A DNA stretch of 64,000 nt, taken from Anastrepha obliqua (Eukaryota; Arthropoda; Insecta; Diptera; Tephritidae). Below are positions 11,440-23,570 of the stretch, in pieces. Under the pieces are notes generated by a model. That model did not search any database, was not told the origin of the DNA, and saw only the letters and a list, made by a program, of their open reading frames with translations. Positions within the stretch are counted from its first letter, which is position 1, and every line of letters begins with the position of its first letter. The position numbers and the translations under genes were made by a program. The DNA is taken from positions 4,216,001 through 4,280,000 of the forward strand of contig NC_072893.1 in assembly GCF_027943255.1 (NCBI RefSeq), read 5' to 3'.

Positions 11440-12260
11440 GAATGACCAAAACTTATTTACTTGTTTATTACACTTATTCATACAGATGGCTTCAAGACAG
11501 GGGCGATTTCCTGTAAAAACAAAAATGGCGATCTAGTGATTGACATCCAGAACGGGATTAAATTATGAAGGGAACACTCGATATTACTAAATAGTGGCAA
11601 CTAAGCATGTAATAGAGAATGTGAAGATCCTGATATTCTAATCGGCGACTTGAGAATAGCGATAATTCACCTAAATAACAACAAAGCTGCGGGAGTAGAC
11701 GGACTGCCGGTTAATCTATTCAAACATAGAGGTAAGGAGCTTTAGGATGCATCCATTAGCTCCTATTCAAAATATGGTCAGATGAAAGAATGCCACAAGA
11801 AGGGTGCTACTGCAATATGTGCCAACTACCAACTGATTGGACCTTATCAGTGTATCTTTAGACCTGGAAAATCCACAATACGCTAAATAAATATCCATAA
11901 AGGAGACAGACACAAAAATTTTTTGATTTCAAAGCTGCATACGACGAGTTGCCTATATGCCGCGATGTCTGAATTTCGTATACCCGCAAGAATAATACGG
12001 CTATGCAAGATTATGTTGCTCAATATCAGAAACGCTGTGAGAATTGGGAAGGAGCTCTCCGAGCCGATTGATATTAAGCCAGGTTTCAGACAGGATGATT
12101 CTCTGTCGTGTGTTGACTTCATTCTGATGATGGAAAGGATCGTGCGAGCCGCAGAACTTAGTCGCTCAGCGACAATTTTTTATAAGAAAATACAATTCTT
12201 GGCGTTTGAGCCTTTTCCAAATGGGATAAAGAGGCAAAGCGAATGGGTCTAGAGGAGAGG
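11440..12260 (+). pseudogene. LINE reverse transcriptase relic
   Basis: Fragments of a non-LTR reverse transcriptase on the plus strand, in several frames. GDLVIDIQNGIKLRREHS lies upstream of the polymerase. HLNNNKAAGVDGLPVNLFKH (about 11667-11726) and YQCIFRPGKSTI are early RT motifs. LYAAMSEFRIPARIIRLCK, then AVRIGKELSEPIDIKPGFRQ and DSLSCVDFILMMERIVRAAE belong to the RT fingers/palm. The active-site motif is lost: after KKIQFLAF the frame runs into unrelated sequence where YADD would be expected. A short FIHTDGFKTG near 11480 looks like a leftover RNase H strand from another LINE. Same family as the relic at 57540-58445. Non-functional. Confidence 0.85.
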
Positions 12261-13209
12261 GAGAATTATCTAGAAACTGTCTTATGGGAATTTATTCATT
12301 TACCCAGAAACTGATTTAGAGCACCTTACATAAGGATGATCTCAAGAAGAAGCTCTATGAATGTCTAACACAAGAATTGACGAAAAATAAATCAAATTCA
12401 CGCCTACGATCTTTCCCAGAAACATAACAAAGTGGACCTGCTTTAGAAGATGGCGATGAAAATTCGATCCCATATGTGGTCAAATTTCGGTGAGCTAGTC
12501 ACAAAGATCACCTAGTCTGGATTCAGGGCCAGGTTTGTTGTGTGCTCGATAAGCGTGAAAGGGAGTTATCCACTATGAACTGTCCCCATCGAAACAAACT
12601 GTCAATTTGCGGCCAGAATACATACAATGCCATATCTTGCGCATTTTTAACAATTCACCAGAAGCTCCAAGAGCTTGAACAGGCGATTTCAAACGGAATG
12701 CATTCTAAATGTAGTAGCAAGCGAGTTTCACCTTTCCAACAATTTACAAATTTTCTTAGTCAGGAAAGCTGACCTTAAGACCGTTTTCTGAAAACAACTA
12801 GGCTAGAGTTCTTTGGCAATAACGAAGAAGGCTTTTTCAATCGTGCCATTATGAGATTGCCTTTGATCATCATTATTGACATGACGGACGGGGTTGAATC
12901 TTCGCCTCCCTGAACTTGCTCTCAAAATAGGCAAAAATTATTGAACAAAAAGGCGCATATTTTGTCTGCGGAAATTAGAAGATCTTAACCATATTAATTT
13001 CGTCGTCGAAATAAAGCAGAAAATTGTTCAGAACTTTAAAAACTTCAGAACTTTTCGTTTGAGCTAATATTCAAGACCTATGTATTTGTATTCACTTTTA
13101 ATAAAGTTTATTCATTGAAAATCAAAACTCGATGTGTCAAAAAATGTTTCACCTTATTGAATATTCGCTGTGCGTTGTTTCGGAATTAATTTCAAAACGT
13201 CTTAAAATT
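12261..13209. other. Unassigned sequence between LINE relics
   Basis: An open frame 12542-12772 (76 aa, begins MLDKRERELSTMNCPHRNK) has no motif I recognise. It is probably decayed repeat sequence, given both neighbours. Nothing else supportable. Confidence 0.35.
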
Positions 13210-14560
13210 TCGAAATCAAAAATTACAACTATTTGCATCCCTAATTATTATTATTTTTATTTGTTGCTGTCGCGTAGGTTGGAGGCTAATGCAAAAGATT
13301 TCCAATGTTTGTCCGTTTTTGCCTTGATCTGGTTTCCTTTCCGTTCTCCTTGTTTCGTTAGCTGATTTGCGGATGGTGCGCAATGGGTTTTGGTCTGCTT
13401 CTTGCGAGGAGTTGTTCGTTCGAAATCCAGTTGTCAGGCCACCACATGCAGGATTTTTCTGAGACAACAGTTAACAAATAATTTTAGGCTTTGTGTGGTG
13501 GATGCTGATATAAGCCAAGTTTCACAACCGTAGAGAAGAACTGATTTTGTATTTAAATTAAAATACTTTTGTGCATTTTGTCAGCTGCTTCGAGCAACTC
13601 GTCTTTTTTAGGCTGGCGAATGCTTTGGATTTTTGAAGTGAAACTTCTTAGGCGTCGATGGACGAGGGAGAATGAAGAGTAAAATTTCAAGTCCATGCAA
13701 CGTTTTGGGCATTTTCGTTCCGCGAGAGAGAAAAAATATGTAACGTAGAGAAAAAGGAGAGAGAGAGCTATACCTTATATATATCTTAGATACACTTTAG
13801 GCTTTTTTTCCTGAGTTTTTCCTTGTGGTTGCTAATTTCTAGTGAGAAATAACACTGCCTACTTTTTGGCGCTTGTTTTTTGGTGTAAACTTGCAGGAAA
13901 TATATTTTTGGTGCCTACTTTTTGGCGTTATATTTCCCTGGGGGGCCTACTGTTTGGGGCATTTTTTGGTCCCAATTTGCTTGGCGCTTTTTTTGGTGCC
14001 TACTTTTTGGCGCTTATTTCCGTTTCCTGGCTAGTGCTTGTGCGTACTAAATATAAGGTGTATCCATTCCGGCATCGGATTTATTGGTATTACCTTGCGG
14101 TAATATGTGCCGTTGCTGCGGTCCTGAAATCGCTGCGTTTCTGCGGGTGATAAACGCTCGGAGTAGTGCGCGTTGTTGCCTTTTTTTGTCCGACGTTTAC
14201 ACCGATCGATCTTTCTCCGTTTTTTGTAAATTTTGTCTATTTGTATTCTCTGCAAATGTTGTGAATTTATTTAGATATATATTCTTTCACTCTCATTCTC
14301 TCTCGGGTCTCTCCCTCTTTCTTTGTCTGCCTTGAAAGTTTCACTTCTGTTATGTGTACTACGCTGCACGCACTTTTTATTTTTTTTAATTCTTGCACTT
14401 ATATCAGTCATTGTTTCGCCATCTGGTTCCGTAATTTGACTTCCTAGGTTAGTAAATGTGTCGACGCTTTCGATTTGTTCAGGGTATATTATAAAGTTAT
14501 TTGCCTGGGAAGTGTTGATTTGCACGGATTTATGATAGTTTGCCCACATTTATATGTACT
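13210..14560 (-). pseudogene. LINE C-terminal relic (RTE/Jockey-like) split by a tandem repeat
   Basis: On the minus strand, 14560 to about 14370 reads VDTFTNLGSQITEPDGETMT then DISARIKKNKK, the block before the end of the RT domain. After the interrupting tandem repeat, 13600 to 13390 reads NTKSVLLYGCETWLIS, CLRKILHVWWPDNWIS and NEQLLARSRPKPI, the C-terminal domain of the same kind of LINE. Frames are broken and the WIGHTLRK segment is missing. The related relic at 45640-46170 preserves it. The exact LINE clade cannot be decided by eye. Confidence 0.75.
13850..14030. repeat. Degenerate tandem repeat, CCTACTTTTTGGCG-type unit
   Basis: The word GCCTACTTTTTGGCG and close variants recur about five times with intervening T-rich spacers (for example near 13911, 13945 and 13997). 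It gives an artificial Phe/Leu/Gly-rich frame on the plus strand. It interrupts the LINE relic. Confidence 0.7.
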
Positions 14561-16214
14561 CGTAGACCAACGCGCTCTGCGTGGAAGCTAATTGCCATAA
14601 TTTTATCTTCACTAGAGTTCAAATATTTGTTTTCAAATACTATCCCTCTCAGATATAACTAAATAGAGATTTTCTATTTTGCACACAATATGAAATTAGA
14701 AAATGTTTAGCTGTGGAAAATAAAACCTCGTAGGTTGTGGGCTTACTTTTGTTTTAAATATTTTTTTTTCGATTTTTCTATTCAATAAATATAACAAACC
14801 CCGTTGCTCAATGCTTCCTCATACGACGGGTCTCACATTCGAACAGGAAAGCTAATTGACGTATATTTTGTGTCGCAGGTTCTGTGAAAACTCCCACTTC
14901 CTCCTACCTATTTCACTCATATACATACATATGCATAAGTACATACATATTTACGTATGGTCTAGCACTTTTTGGATTTTTTATTTGGTCGGTGTCAACT
15001 CTTATGAGCCGCATTTACAATTTTTACAATACATAAAAATCTAATAGGTTTAGTGTGAGTCATCGAATATACACACATACATGTATGCATCTATATGTAA
15101 ATATGTACATATTTATTCAGATGAAAATACTTATACTCCTTCATATGTATGCCTCTATGATGTACGTATTCAGACAGTCTATGATAGACGCATATGTGCA
15201 TACACACATACATACACATATGCATACTTGTCCATGTATGGCATGGTTAAACACAAATATCAGATGAATGAAAATACGATACTTGACCATAGTATTTTAG
15301 TGTTGCCAGGCGCTAGAGAGAATGACGTGGCCGAAAAACATTTTGAGCGCTTTCGCCCATTTTCAAATATATTCCCCATTTTGGTTTTTGTTTTTATTTC
15401 TTTATTTTTATTTTTATTTTTATTTCTTTTTTCAATTTTTTTAATTTTTATGTATTTTTACTTTTGTCTTTACTCGTTTATCCTTTCTCGTTTCCCGGTT
15501 CTCGCCGGATAATAGGCGTCGTCTGTATAATTGTGTGACTTTCATTATTTTAATATTGTATTAGCACAAACCAACGCACGTTTAGAGCCAAATGTGCAGA
15601 TGCATTTATGTGAGTGTTTGTGTACATGTATGTATGTGTGTATGTGTTTGCAGACAAACATGCTAAGCGCATTTGCTCCCAATTCATTGCCAGTTGCGAT
15701 TTTTTCATTTGTCACATACACATACATACATATGTACATTATAGTTTCATATACGCGTGTGGGAGTATAAAATGTGTATGCCTGCTGGACTCTATCGAGA
15801 AAGGTACATAAAAGAGCGCAAAATTTAATTTTTTTATTAAAAATTCCATTATTTTCTTTTTCGACTTTAAAATTCTATTTTTTTAATTTATTGCATGTGT
15901 AAATAAAATGAATTTGAATGAAAAGACAAAGCGATGTGTCGCATTAGAAGGACAAAGCGGTCTTAACAAAAAACATGCAAAAAACATTTTTTTTTTCCTG
16001 CATCTGTAGGTGTCAAATAAACCATTTAGCAAGAAATTCTGTTTAGTTTGGATACTTTCGAAGTAAAATTTTTTAAAATCTATGTATCTTCCATAGTACG
16101 CAGTGGCGCAGATCCCCGAAATTATAGCCTGAAGTCATAAAAGAAAACCAATAATTCTAAACTTCGTTGCTCCGAAGTTTTTGGGGTTTCTGTTTTTGAA
16201 TTTTGTATTATTTA
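14561..16214. other. Microsatellite-rich non-coding sequence
   Basis: Contains CATA/CATATG tracts (14919-14952, 15060-15235), a T-rich tract of TTTTTA units (15388-15445) and TATG/CATA tracts (15620-15740). Both-strand open frames here are translations of these repeats. No gene seen. Confidence 0.6.
15388..15445. repeat. TTTTTA-unit low-complexity tract
   Basis: Successive TTTTTATTT units with few interruptions. Confidence 0.75.
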
Positions 16215-16279
16215 TGAGGGGTGCATTTTATCTTTCGGGATTAGAGAACAAAAACAAATTTTAATCATCCAAAATCACT

Positions 16280-18032
16280 TTATTGTTTTTCAAAATATTC
16301 TCCACACTTTTGCATGCGTTTGAACCAATTGTTGAAGCACTTTTGCCATTCTGAATGAGGTACCTCCAAAACATGCATTCTGAATGCCGCAACCGCTTCT
16401 TCAGGTGTCGAAAAACGTTGACCTCTCAGTTTGTTTTTTACGTACGGGAATAAAAGGAAGTCATTCGGTGCCAAGTCAGGACTATACGGCGGATGACCCA
16501 TTAATTCGATGTTTTGGGTGCTCAAAAATGCAGTTGTTTGAGCCGATGTGTGAGAGCTCGCATTGCCCTGGCGAAGAGTGATCCGTCTTTGGCGATTGGT
16601 TTTCCTAATTTCTTGGAAGACAACTGGCAAACAAATGGTTGTGTACCACTCAGAATTTACTGTTCTGCGTTGTTCTAGTGGTACGGTTGCGACATGTCCA
16701 GTTTTTCCGAAAAAACAGGCGACCATTTGGTTGGAAGTGCTTCGTGCGCGAACAACTTTTGTTGGATTTGGCTCATCTTGAAACACCCATGCAGTCGACT
16801 GCTGTTTACTTTCGGGCTCATACGCGTAAATCCATGATTCATCACCTATCACGATGTCATAGACGTGTTTCGAAGCCCCGCGATCGTATTTTCCGAGCAT
16901 TTCCTTCGACCAATCGACACGAGCCCTTTTTTGAGCGATTGACAAATTGTGTGGGATCCAACGCGAACAAATTTTTTTGACAGTCAAATGTTTACGCAAT
17001 ATTGAATGTATGCTGTTTCCACTAATGCCTAAGATTGTCTCAATCTCACGATAGGTCAGATGACGATCTTGCAATATCAGTTCGCGCACAGCATCAATGG
17101 TTTTCGGAGTGGTTCGTCTTGGAGTGAACTACGACCACGATTGAATTCACCATACCATCGATAAACACTGGTCCTTGATGGAGCTTCATCGCCAAAAAAT
17201 GAATTAAGCGGTAACACCACTGTAGAAATTTCAAAAAATTGATTTTTTTTTATAAGCTTAAAAAATTCTTTGAACCTTTTAAAATACAGAACAAAAAGTG
17301 TTATACGTTACCGAAGTTTATTTCATAAATATTTTAAGCTTTTAACCAAGCGTTAGTGACTGCTACCTAACGACTTCTCCAAATTTCCAAACTTTAAACG
17401 CGTTTTTCTCAAAACACGTTTTCTGAAATTGGCACGCAGCATAACTCAAACAATTTTAAATATTTTTAATCAGGTTTTTCACTACGTCTGTATAATAACC
17501 TTCTTAAGGGAAGAGCGTAGGGGATTTTCGATAGATTAATTTAAACGATTGTTATAATTATTTAAGTGCCGTTTTTTTAGTCCAAAATAGAGTTTTTTCC
17601 TTCAAATGCTTGCTAATTCCACAAAAATAAATATTTTTTAAATCGCCTACGCGTTTCTATAGCTATTCTTATCTAGATTAAGAAAAAAAATGTTTCTTTG
17701 TTCCAGATTAAAATTTGCACCCTCTGTGCTGCGTGCCGCGGAGCTCCTTCAAGAGAAACCACATTACAAAAATGTCTCCAATGCCGCCATTTTGTAAAAT
17801 TTTTCGATCAAACTTTGTAGTTTTGTATTTTAGTATATAAGTAATAACTTCCCAAATCAGAGTGATTGTTTTCCCTTTCCTTCTATACAAAAAAATTCTT
17901 TAAAAATCGTGTTTATTTTACGCGTGTACAGTGGTGTTACCCCTTAAGTTCATCCATGCAATGTTGCTGAGTTAATCCACGTCGAAAGTTGTAAAAAATA
18001 ATCGCACGAAAATGTTCACGATTTAATTACAT
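16280..18032 (-). pseudogene. Mariner transposase pseudogene with Asp-to-Gly catalytic change
   Basis: Start ATG at 18030-18032 is followed immediately by TAA, where the family has a sense codon. The frame then reads LNREHFRAIIFYNFRRGLTQ. The MITE insertion follows, then FFGDEAPSRTSVYRWYGEFN (about 17190 downward), a frameshift near 17110 with loss of roughly a dozen residues, and a 269-codon frame to 16280. That frame contains RWIPHNL and GDESWIYAYEP (first catalytic Asp). It has RQGNASSHT where the family has HHDNASSHT, so the second catalytic Asp is Gly. Last come PPYSPDLAPNDF (third Asp) and GEYFEKQ at the end. Nonsense, frameshift, insertion and an active-site loss each disable it. Confidence 0.92.
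17208..17943. mobile_element. TTAA-flanked MITE, copy A (nested in mariner)
   Basis: 736-bp unit inside the mariner, flanked by an exact TTAA duplication (17204-17207 and 17944-17947). Ends are inverted repeats GCGGTAACACCACTGTA and GGGGTAACACCACTGTA (one mismatch). Deleting the unit plus one TTAA rejoins the mariner codons GAA-CTT-AAT-TCA in frame, so the boundary is certain. TTAA specificity is that of piggyBac-type transposition. The interior has no transposase. On its minus strand it carries a core, TTTTGAGAAAAACGCGT (17391-17412 region), shared with copy B at 37681-38408. Confidence 0.93.
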
Positions 18033-18198
18033 TTTTGGACCGAGATGAATCTTTTAAGTTACTGTAAACAACACAAATAGCGCTGGTATTTCAAAACGTT
18101 CTGAGTACGTAAAAGCTAAAAAATTTGCGATACAGCTGTCAGTTGCGAGATTGCAACACCAGGGTTGCCAAATCCCGAAATATAAAAGGCACCCCTCG

Positions 18199-19975
18199 TA
18201 TAAATAGAAAAAACTATTGCTTCCACTATAGTGTATAAAGAATTATTTCATTTATGTAGAAAATTTTTACGCGAGTGTTTTCAAGTTGCGGATTTCGATT
18301 TGGAAGCTAAGCAATAAAATTAAATCAGTAGTATTTTTAACTTCAGGCAATTTTTTTCCGCAAAAAATCGACTAACATTTAAATTTTTATTTTCGTATTT
18401 CGTACCTACATAAATATGTTTTTTTGTCCTTCATTGCAGTAGTCAAGAAAAAAGGTGCTTCGGTTCGTTCGCTTTGCTTTTGCTGACTGCAGAAATGACG
18501 AGAAATGACTTCATAGAGACTTAATAACCTTTCTAAACTTTTCTTTTTTTTATTGTCTTAATGCAACATTTTTATGTCTCCCAAATTATTTATCTATAGG
18601 TAGCAATGAGTTTTCTGAAGTAATATTTTATAACAATGGAAGAAGTTCTTATGTGACATGAAATACTTGGGATATATGTATGTAATAATAAAAATTGAAA
18701 TTATTTGCGCTTATGCCTATAATTTATAAACAATTTAAGTATGTATTTAAAAAAAGTCTAGTTGTTTCAAGTTCCGTCATTTGTATTGTCACAACCCACA
18801 TTTGAAACCCGTTTTTGACTTTTTCACTTTTTCCAATTTCAACTATGTATTTCCTTCATATTTCTACGAGTTCGAAACTCATCAGGCACAGGTTTTATAT
18901 TCAGTTAAAAAAATTAGCAGGGTTTGCTACAATTTGAAGCAAGAAAAGTAAGAGAAACAAATAATTTTAGTTTTTATTTTCAATTTAAGGTAAATTTGCC
19001 GATTATTAGATCACTGCACAGCCATTAGGGTGGTGTTTTTCTCTAATAAATATGGCTTATGATATTGGCTACTATATTGAATAGCAAACATTGCAACACA
19101 CAGTGTAACGTCGGCATGTAATAAGTGAAACGATTTTCAGATGTGTGGTCAAGATCGGACCGATAGTTGGCTCTCAGCGAATTTGATAGAATCAGCTTTG
19201 ATTCAGGGTTTGTTTGCGAAAACACTGAGATTACGTCGGTGATATATGGAAAAATCAACACGTTCTCTTGGCAGTCGGTTCTTCGTAACCGGAACGACCC
19301 GGATTTATATCTGGCCAAGGACTGCCACTTAAGCAGCATTCCCCGTATATGTATGAGGAATGGTTATTCTGTTCTGGCTCTCTTTTGTAAAGTACTCAAA
19401 CACCTTGAACTTGCCACTGACCATCGGGAGTTATTAATTTTATATCACAGTAAAGAACGCGCATGAGTGAATACTGTTTAACTGTTTTACAGTTTTCTCC
19501 GCGCGCTACTCCAAAGTGAAAATAATATCCATCAAATATCAGCAATGACTGATAGATTCAGGGATATATGTAAATAAAAGGCAATAAATTATATTCTTTA
19601 CCAGAGCCACAAGTCTTAGCTAGAATTACTATATCCATAGGTTTATGTGTTTCATATTAGAGATAATATTCAGATCCGGGGATGTGTAAAAAAAGATGCA
19701 TGAAATCATCAGAGTTACTTAGCTCTCTTTGCTGTTGGTGCACTTAATTGAGTACTTTCACTCGTTCGCATTACTCTTCCGCCACTGTCGACGATTTGGA
19801 TTCCACTTTGCCACCGCTAACTAACTTTTTTCAAATACTCGTAGCCACACTAATACCAACGCATATTTTCGGCTGGGGCCACCCTTTCTGTCGAAATGAG
19901 AAATTAAAATTAAAAAGTGCTAAAGTAAAACAACAGTGAGTAAAATCCAAAAAGTTCGCCTCACGTGGATTGTGC

Positions 19976-19978
<3 letters not shown>
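18199..19978. other. Non-coding AT-rich sequence; unassigned open frames near 19.2 kb
   Basis: Mostly A/T-rich. Around 19043-19466 both strands are open for about 98-99 codons (plus frame begins MALSEFDRISFDSGFVCENT), without any family I recognise. This could be an old repeat. No gene is supported. Confidence 0.4.

Positions 19979-20006
<28 letters not shown>
19979..20006. repeat. (TG)14 microsatellite
   Basis: Uninterrupted TG dinucleotides. Confidence 0.95.
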
Positions 20007-20010
<4 letters not shown>

Positions 20011-21690
20011 AATGGTTGGGGACAGCAGTTAAATGTACTAGTCGCCAAATGCTGCCACAGCACGGCAACAACAAAAGCAGCATCACACATGCCAGCCAAA
20101 TAGTTTGTTGCTGTTGTTGTTGTTACTGCTGCTCGGTTTGTAAAAAAGTGGAGAAAAAGGCGCGAGCGAGACGAATGAGCTAAATTTGTATAGAAAATTA
20201 GTTAAAAAATTACGCCAGAACAGAGCGAATACGACACAGGCATAGGCATACCATGTCACACACACGCGCGCACACGCACACACCTACTCAAGCACATAAA
20301 TTGGCGGGGATCATATATGCTTTTGTATCCTAACGGTGCGTTTCAAAACATACACAAACAACAAACAGCGAGCAACAAACTCTCGCACACGTTTTCACAA
20401 TTACAAACAAACAACAACAACAACAACATAAGCAATGGCATGAGATTCAACGCGGCGGCAGATGAGGTGCGGCATTAGTGGGCGGTGTTAGAAAATTTTT
20501 GCAATTTTAATTTGTTGGCAATGGCTTACGGTGAGTGCGCAAAGCAGCAGGGACGAATTTGTGCTCGCATGTAGGTGAAGCCGAGGCTGAAGCTGGAAGC
20601 ACAGTTAGATGGGAGCTTGCGGCTTAAGCGGAGTGTGGTCCTTTTGCACCTTGTTGTTGTTGGTGTTTTCCGTTATTTGTGTGTCATAAAGCACCCCATT
20701 AGAGGCGCAGCAACAGTAGTAGTACAGATAGCGTCGAAAGGGATGAGTGAGCAAAGGGAAAGGTGCAGCCAACCAAACCAACAGGCGTATGGGAGCCAAC
20801 CAGCACCCGCGGCCGTCGTAGCCGTCGTCTTTGCTGGCATCATCCGTCCGCAGCGAATAGCGCATTTCGAGTTGCGACACACACACACACACACGTATGT
20901 ACGTGCCACACACATGCCTTGCCACGAATGCAAAGTGCCGCGTCAATGTCAATGAGGGTACATATGCTCATACATACATATGTATGTATGTGTAGACAAA
21001 ATTAGAATTTGTTCAAAAACAGCTAGAGTCGCCCCAACAAAAGGAACACACGAATTAGTCAGTTGTACTCGCACCCAGGATAAAAGCAAAACTGATAAAA
21101 ACAGCCGCATGATATATTAAGTTGACGTTAGAAATATACAAAAACAAAAAAAGCGCACAGGGCCTTTTATTTCATCCAATCTCTCCGCGACACTACACAA
21201 ATACACGCACACTCGCAAACAAGCAAAAAAGTTGAAAAACTGGTATCTCAACCGCTCAACGGGGCAGGACGAACGCGACTAAATGGAAGTAGGCGCTGTG
21301 AGCACAGGCAGACTGGGCTGTCATTACCAGGACTACGAGGATGACTTGACAGTGGATGGAGATTTGGTGATAAACACACGCGTGCTTATTTGAGTGCGTG
21401 CACGTACACTGGCGTGTGTGTTTGCATTCACATTCGTGTGTAGTTGTGCGAAATTTCAAATCGCTTCACAGACGCGCGCCATTCGCTTGTGAGTTGCTAA
21501 ATTAAAAAGTAAGCTTTGCTTATGAAGAAAACAAAAAATAAATAAAAAAACTATGCGCTCAAAAACACAATCCCCCGCACCGAAAGGTGAAAGCCGTATG
21601 TGTGCGTAAATTAAGGAACTCCCAGCGAATGCCAGTGAATCGGGATACATTTCCTGTTCACGAAAATTTTTAGTTTTTTTGGTTGTCGTC
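20007..21690. other. GC-richer, UTR-like sequence with microsatellites
   Basis: CA/CG alternation at about 20251-20282, AAC repeats at 20407-20430, (AC)9 at 20877-20894 and CATA/TATG at 20971-20991. Purine-rich on the plus strand. The frames of about 115-126 codons around 20575-20955 overlap on both strands and are repeat-driven. No promoter or splice structure could be fixed. Confidence 0.45.
20877..20894. repeat. (AC)9 microsatellite
   Basis: Uninterrupted AC dinucleotides. Confidence 0.9.
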
Positions 21691-21789
21691 TCGATTTAAA
21701 GGGCGATCAGCTTGGGGGTACTTTTTCCAATACAGTTTATTGACAGATCATCGCGTGACTTCTGTCAAACTAAAAACATATTTTTTCAG

Positions 21790-22860
21790 TATTCATGGAC
21801 ATTTCATCGTGGAAAGACTTACGCCTGAACAAATCGTATAATTACGACAATCGACGCTCTGTGAAAAGTGTTCATCGCGCCTTCAGGTCAACTTATGGTG
21901 TACATAAGTACAATGCAGTACTCAGCAAACCATTGACAAAATTGTGAATCATTTTACATTATTAGATGATACTCGACCTATTGGACCACGTACAGCTCGA
22001 AGTGAAGAGAATATTGTCGCTGTAAATGCGAGTTTTGTCGAATACCCGGAAGAATCCATTCGGCACCGATCTCAACAACTTGGCCTATCTTATGGTACTA
22101 CTTGGGCGCTTTTACGCAAAGTTCTTGGTTTGCAATCAAATAAAATACAGCTAGTCTAAGATTTGCAGCCGGCCGATCTTCTAAAGTGTCATAATTTTAG
22201 TTATTGGGCTCTTGAAAAACTCGCCAAAGATCAGCATTTTGAGGCGCGAATTTTCTTCAGCAATGAGATTTGGTTTAATGGCTACGTCAATAAGAAAAGT
22301 GACCGTATTTGGGCTGAAGAGCAACCAGAAACCACTCAAGAACGGCCATTAGATCCATTGAAAACTACCGTTTGGTGCGGCTTATGGGCTTCAAAGACGA
22401 GCCTGGCGCGAATTTAATAGTGAATTAGCGAACGCTATCGCGCAATGATAAATGACTCCGCAACATTTGGTTCTACCAAGACGATGCTATTTCCCACATA
22501 GCACGTGTAACAACGGATTTACTGCGTCGTCGTTTCGGTGATTGGCCACCAAGATCGTGTGATATCACGGACTTTGGACTTTTACTTCTGGAGGTATGTA
22601 AAGTGTAAATGCTTTGTGAATAAACCAGCTTCGATTGAGGCATTGACAGCCAACACTACTAAAGTTGTTAATGAGATACCGACCGAAGTCCTCCAGCGAG
22701 TCATTCAAAATTGGTGTTTAGGGATGACCGAGTTACCGCGGAGTTGCTCCCAACATTTGAAAGAAATTATATTTATAAAAGAAATGTTATGAATGGTTCT
22801 ACACAAAAAGAATAAAGACTGCTCAATCAGTTTGAGTTTTCGTTGTTATATTTAATTTTA
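21790..22860 (+). pseudogene. DD41D (rosa-type) mariner transposase relic
   Basis: Plus strand. The start region reads VERLTPEQIV, then NRRSVKSVHRAFRSTYGVHK. The frame 21944-22159 gives LLDDTRPIGPRTARSEENIV, ESIRHRSQQLGLSYGTTWAL and LRKVLGLQSNKIQLV (helix-turn-helix region). After a stop come YWALEKLAKDQHFEARIFFS, NEIWFNGYVNKKSDRIWAEE and LKTTVWCGLWAS. The second Asp is in FYQDDAISH. The segment before WPPRSCDIT is shortened, so the third catalytic site is damaged. The end reads VIQNWCLGMTELPRSCSQ. Several frameshifts. Related fragments: 35170-35560, 38775-38935, 42205-42735 and the deleted pair at 2104 and 39493. Exact terminal repeats not fixed. Confidence 0.85.
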
Positions 22861-23339
22861 AATTATTCCCCCTTACCACATTTTTCTGTAGCTTAGGCAA
22901 AGTCTGCTTCAATCAAAACTTGGAAGGAATTTTTATCTTTTTAAGGGGCTAAAACAGCTACCCCAAATCAGGTGAAACAACTAAATCAGGAAAGCTCTTA
23001 CTATGCCTAACAGCCATTCACTGCCATCAATTAGGGATTCAAGGCTTTTCGATATGCAACTCTTTTTTCTCACGTCTGTCATTAAACAAATCTTTTCAAT
23101 AGACTAACCATCTTTTTTCAATTGAATTCGGGTTCATATAAAGTTTCAACGAGTATTCATTTCAACCTTTTCGAATATTTTGTTGGTTGGTAGTAACTAA
23201 TACGAAAATACTTTTGAAGAATTGGTATTATGTTTAATAACTCTATGAATTTGTTAGCAATAAAAAAACTAAAAGTAATTTTTGAGTAAGCTGCTGATAT
23301 AATCCGAGACAATTTTTATTTTCAACAAAATTGGATCCT
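22861..23339. other. AT-rich sequence, nothing recognised
   Basis: No coding or repeat signal identified. Confidence 0.45.
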
Positions 23340-23570
23340 GTATCTTTTTTTCCTTGTTCACTCCGCTCGGAAGCATAGGCCTTGACAAGACTCTATCATC
23401 TTACACTATTACGGGCTGTTGTTTGTGCGCCGTCCCATGTAATGTCGGCGTCAGCTAGCTCGCGCAGCATCATTCTTCTCCAAGTCATGCTTCTACTACC
23501 CGTAAATTTTGTATACCATCGAGATGTCATATGCGAGCATTTTTATGAAAGCTAGTCTACGTAACCAGAG
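23340..23570 (-). pseudogene. RTE-like LINE C-terminus and 3' end
   Basis: Minus-strand reading SMTWRRMMLRELADADITWD followed by GAQTTARNSV matches the last domain of RTE-like LINE ORFs (TW..., then a DR..W..LV-type end). After two stops comes SLVKAYASERSEQG. The final ~50 bp recur at 11088-11113. Short 5'-truncated fragment. Confidence 0.6.

Larger units (their letters stand above)
16215..18198 (-). mobile_element. Dead mariner element interrupted by a MITE
   Basis: Terminal inverted repeats of about 28 bp (3 mismatches) begin TGAGGGGTGC at 16215 and, on the other strand, CGAGGGGTGC at 18198. TA flanks both sides (16213-16214, 18199-18200). Removing the inserted 17208-17943 unit and one TTAA copy leaves about 1244 bp, a normal mariner length. 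Transposase is on the minus strand. Confidence 0.92.

Noticed and set aside
20575..20955. 126-codon frame with overlapping minus frames of 86-115 codons
   Set aside because: All driven by CA-repeat and UTR-like composition; no codon or motif evidence.
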